DNA of 64,000 nucleotides. Origin: Vespula vulgaris (Eukaryota > Arthropoda > Insecta > Hymenoptera > Vespidae). Of the stretch, positions 60,846 through 64,000 are shown one piece after another. Numbering within the stretch: position 1 is the stretch's first letter; each line of letters begins with the position of its first letter. The notes beneath the pieces were generated by a model. It did not search any database, was not told the origin of the DNA, and saw nothing but the letters and a program-made list of their open reading frames with translations. The position numbers and the translations under genes are program-made. The stretch spans positions 837,501 through 901,500 of the forward strand of contig NC_066591.1 in the NCBI RefSeq assembly GCF_905475345.1, in the 5' to 3' direction.

Positions 60846-60966
60846 CTTGGGTGTACCTCCAAGCAATAGACTGGCAACACCAACAACACCGGCATTTCCA
60901 CGAAATGTTCCAAGCCGTAGTACGTTCCATTCTGGGCAAAACAGAGCACAACGTACTCATACTCAG
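60846..60966 (+). CDS. par-1: PAR-1 spacer exon 5 with the aPKC-site motif
   Basis: Codons 1004-1044, phase 2 in and phase 0 out. It reads SLGVPPSNRLATPTTPAF, then PRNVPSRSTFHSGQNRAQ. The SRSTFHSGQ motif is the conserved site that atypical PKC phosphorylates in MARK2/PAR-1 family members to release the kinase from the cortex, so the threonine here is the likely target. Donor ACTCAG|GTCAGT. Confidence 0.93.
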
Positions 60967-61230
60967 GTCAGTATACGTATACATATATATGTGTATATAC
61001 GTATATGTATATATGTGTATATATAATAAATGTATTATATAAGACAAAAATTAGATAATAGAAAAAAAATAAAAATAATAAAATATAAAATGTCCTTTGT
61101 ATCTTTCATTTAGACTCTCGTGAATATACTAGTATGTACAAATAAATATCACTTTTTACTTTTTTAATCGTAACTTTTTATGGCTCTTCAACTTGTTTCT
61201 TCTCTATACAAATGTTTATAAAAATTGCAG

Positions 61231-61319
61231 GGTCATACACATACACAGGACACAAATGCGATTAGCCCCCTAGCAAGGCCGTCCTTTTTCTCCAAGTTGT
61301 CTTCAAAATTCTCCAAACG
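61231..61319 (+). CDS. par-1: PAR-1 spacer exon 6 (SFFSKLSSKFSK)
   Basis: Codons 1045-1073 plus two bases. Acceptor TATAAAAATTGCAG. It encodes a His/Thr start, then RPSFFSKLSSKFSK, the strongly conserved basic segment that precedes the KA1 domain in PAR-1/MARK. Donor CCAAACG|GTAAGT, phase 2. Without splicing the frame ends at once in a TAA overlapping the donor. The KA1 exon is not in the window. Confidence 0.93.
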
Positions 61320-62345
61320 GTAAGTTTTACCACAAATATATTTAAAAAAAAAAAAAAAAAGAAAAAGAAAAAAAAAAGCCTTATAGTTTCATATATGAAT
61401 TGAAGTTATCATTTGCATGCTAGATGATGTTTTTGTTTTTAAGGATGCACAATGACTATGTATTTCTGGAAATTTATATACTGTTATGATAAATATTATA
61501 AGAACTACACAGTACTATTATTACCTATAATTTGATGAGCCAGCAGCGACCATTATCAATGAAAGCCATAAAACATGTAGTTCTTCATGTATATTCCGTT
61601 TTTTCTAGTTTTATTGACTTGTATATGCATATATACGTACCATTTTCATCCTCAAGCGTCTCCACTTTCATCCGTCTGTATTGCTTGTTTGTCCCATAAA
61701 TATATGCTTTATAAAGTTTAGCACCTTTTAGTTAAAGTCTGAGTAAAAATATTTTAATTCTTTTTTTTTTTTTCGTTTTTTCTTTTCGTCTTTTTTTTTA
61801 TCTCATTTCTTTTTTTCTTTTTCACTCTATAGAATTACTTTTATAGGAACAATTGCAATTAATTCATCCTCTTGTATATTTTTTCTATTTTTTAATATAA
61901 TCGTCTATAAATAGTTAACATGTATCACTTTTTCCATAATATTATTTGTACATTGTGTAGATCCTTAAAGCTCATTGAAAAAGAAAAAGAAAAAGAAAGA
62001 GAAAAATAAAGGAAAAAAGAAAAAAGAAAAAAAAAAAGAAAAAAAATGAACAGTACTGCTTGGCTGAATTAAGGCCAGCTTGCATACTCATTGTGCATCC
62101 CTTTTTGACTTGATTGTAGCGAGGCATATCCTTGATTTATTATTTATATGGGACGTAATTATTATTGCACATTCGAAAATAAGAAGTGATAATAAATATA
62201 AAGGTACACATTAATACTTACAACTGAGGATGTGATACCACAGAATAACGAGAATATAACTCAGACACCACTGTAAATTGTAACTTTCATGAAATGGTCA
62301 CTGTACTCATCTTTTGTTATATGTACAGAGTATTAGAAAAAATTA

Positions 62346-62412
62346 TATGTATATATATATATATATATATATCTACACGCACACACATACTCTCTCACAC
62401 ACACATATATAC
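62346..62412. repeat. (AT)n and (AC)n composite microsatellite
   Basis: AT repeat at 62,346-62,372, then CACACA/CTCTCACACA. Confidence 0.85.
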
Positions 62413-63638
62413 ATATACATATAAATAAGGATTTGTAGAAGCATAGCCATTGATGCATCAATAAAATTATTGTTCACTAATTAATTTATATACTAGTATA
62501 TATTCTATGATGCAGGACGTGAACAAAATAAACTTGGCTTCGTCTGAAGTTTCAACAAGCAAAAAGGCCATACAGATACAAGTCCTAACAATCATGTGTA
62601 TGCTGATTGTCTTACATAAATTGAGCATGTTCGACATACTTAAATAAAACAAATCATCGACACTCGAAGTGGTCGTATAACGAAAGTGTGCATTGAATCA
62701 GTGGATGATGGTCGGTGAAATTCAATTCTGTTATTCTGTGGTTCATCAAATAAAAAGAAAAAAAAAACGAAATAAAAAAAAAACAAAAAGCAAAAAACAA
62801 AAAATAGAAAGAAAAAAGGACAGCTTCTCTTTTAGTGACACTTTTACATGTTGAGAAATGAAATATATGTCAGAGAACGCGCACGTGCGCGCGTAAATAG
62901 TATATAAATGCGATTAGTTTATATACAATTGAAAGTATTAAAAATTAGTCTTCCTGAGATCATCATACAGGAAGTCGCCTTATGCACTCTTAGGTATATA
63001 GCACTGAAATCTGTGCCTTTTCTAATTCAGCCTGCCAATCTGCTATGTGCACTTTACGTCGATCATCTAAAAAAGGAAAAAAGAAAAAAAAGCAAAGATA
63101 AAAAGAACAAAAAAAAAAAAAAGAACTGTAATCTTCCTTATATTTTTATACATTTTTCATAATAAACATTATATACCTTTACTTTCCTTAGAAGAGAAAA
63201 GATTACGATTAACGAATCTGTTTAAAACGGCATGATGATTTAGATGAGTTTCGACGTGGAGTATTAGCCTTTGAACAATTTTTCAAATGTTCCCATGTTG
63301 TATTCACTTACAATTAAATAAGCAGTAAATGTATTTTTCTGCAATGAACAAGAAACATCAAAGATATAATCTGTCTAATCGAGTATTAAAAAAGTAACAA
63401 AAAGAAAAAAAAAGAAAAGAGAAACAGACGAAAAGAAAATAGTGCCTGTTATTACAAGAAAAAAAGAAAAAAAAAAAGCAAAGAAAAGAAAAGAAAATGA
63501 AAAAATCCTTCATTTAAAGAATATTATATATTGTACTTTTATTTGATTCGTAATTTACGAAATTTTTTTTCTTTTTTTTTTTTTAATTATTTTTTTTATT
63601 TTCTATTTTATTTTTTTTTAAACAAGAACAAGTCTTTC

Positions 63639-63690
63639 TAAAAAGAGAGAGAGAGAGAAAGAAAGAGGGAGAGAGAGAGAGAGAGAAATA
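63639..63690. repeat. (GA)n microsatellite
   Basis: GA dinucleotides with AA and GG interruptions, within a purine-rich stretch reaching about 63,750. Confidence 0.85.
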
Positions 63691-64000
63691 AAAGAAAAAA
63701 GACAAAAGGAAAAAAAGAACGAAAAGAACGAAAAGACAAAAATAAAAAATGCATTAAAATCTTCCATGCCTATCGTTGGTATAACAAGGACGTACGTATG
63801 CGTTCACGTATCACGCTCCGAAATATTTCGAAAACCATTGAGATGCTTATTAGTTAATTCAAACTATCCATAAAACTATCCATAATACTGTCCACCATGA
63901 ACAGCGAAAATTCAACTTTGGAGAATGGTGTATTGATACTAACACAAAATATTAAGGAGACAATCGTAAAAATAGAAGAATACATATAATTGTTCATACA

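Larger units (their letters stand above)
61320..64000 (+). other. par-1 3' intronic sequence, KA1 exon not reached
   Basis: Begins GTAAGT. AT-rich, with A-rich and AAAAG tracts and an AT/CA repeat (62,346-62,412). No sequence coding for the KA1 signature (LRFTWSMKTT, CKLPRLSLNGV) is visible. Acceptors at 62,520 (TATGATGCAG) and 63,191 (TTTACTTTCCTTAG) would lead in frame to short tails of one and ten further residues. They are weak candidates for alternative ends. Confidence 0.7.

Noticed and set aside
60594..61047. Minus-strand frames opposite spacer exon 5
   Set aside because: They are antisense shadows of a well-supported par-1 exon and of AT repeats.
1..64000. Search by eye for transposase, reverse transcriptase, rRNA, tRNA or a second protein-coding gene
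   Set aside because: No such signature was recognised. Short, decayed elements could be missed without database comparison.

Overview
This window is eukaryotic, AT-rich, intron-rich DNA crowded with microsatellites. The only gene recognised with confidence is an arthropod PAR-1/MARK kinase gene (microtubule-affinity regulating kinase) on the + strand. Its kinase-domain residues are very close to insect PAR-1. Together with the dense (AT)n, (CT/GA)n and tetranucleotide tracts this suggests an insect, possibly an aculeate hymenopteran; the order is an inference and species cannot be read from the sequence.

Layout. Positions 1-19,100 hold no recognisable protein gene: simple repeats, a few GC-richer islands that look like promoters or 5' untranslated exons (about 10,530-10,840; 11,690-12,340; 14,590-15,140; 16,380-16,560) and small dispersed repeats. 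At 19,988-20,557 there is a convincing first coding exon (upstream in-frame stop, ATG, low-complexity Gly/His/Gln-rich protein, clean GTAAGA donor). Positions 20,558-46,770 are again non-coding, with a short dispersed repeat family, a CTCF-like site near 33,220 and a GC-rich promoter-like island at 37,760-38,240. From 46,771 the par-1 coding structure begins: a 5' UTR plus an N-terminal exon (47,048-47,880), a second N-terminal exon (48,906-49,299), a 4.9 kb intron with another promoter-like island (51,060-52,560), then the kinase exons (54,193-55,532), the UBA exon (56,301-56,413), the serine-rich spacer exons (56,509-59,522) and two late spacer exons (60,846-61,319). The C-terminal KA1 domain is not found before 64,000, so the gene runs off the right edge.

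How the parts work together. Every junction from 47,048 to 61,319 is phase-compatible, giving a model of about 1,073 residues before the missing C-terminus: a 409-residue Gln-rich N-terminal extension, kinase domain, UBA domain, and a spacer carrying a conserved motif known as an aPKC target. The exon at 19,988-20,557 ends in phase 0 and could be spliced directly to the common kinase exon at 54,193, as could the N-terminal pair and a short GC-rich candidate exon at 53,431-53,516. The window therefore looks like the promoter and 5' alternative-exon side of a large multi-isoform polarity-kinase locus. I saw no transposase, tRNA, rRNA, CRISPR or clearly novel system. The most interesting points are the alternative N-termini, possible truncated or alternative C-termini, and a previously unnamed (to me) short dispersed repeat with a palindromic core.
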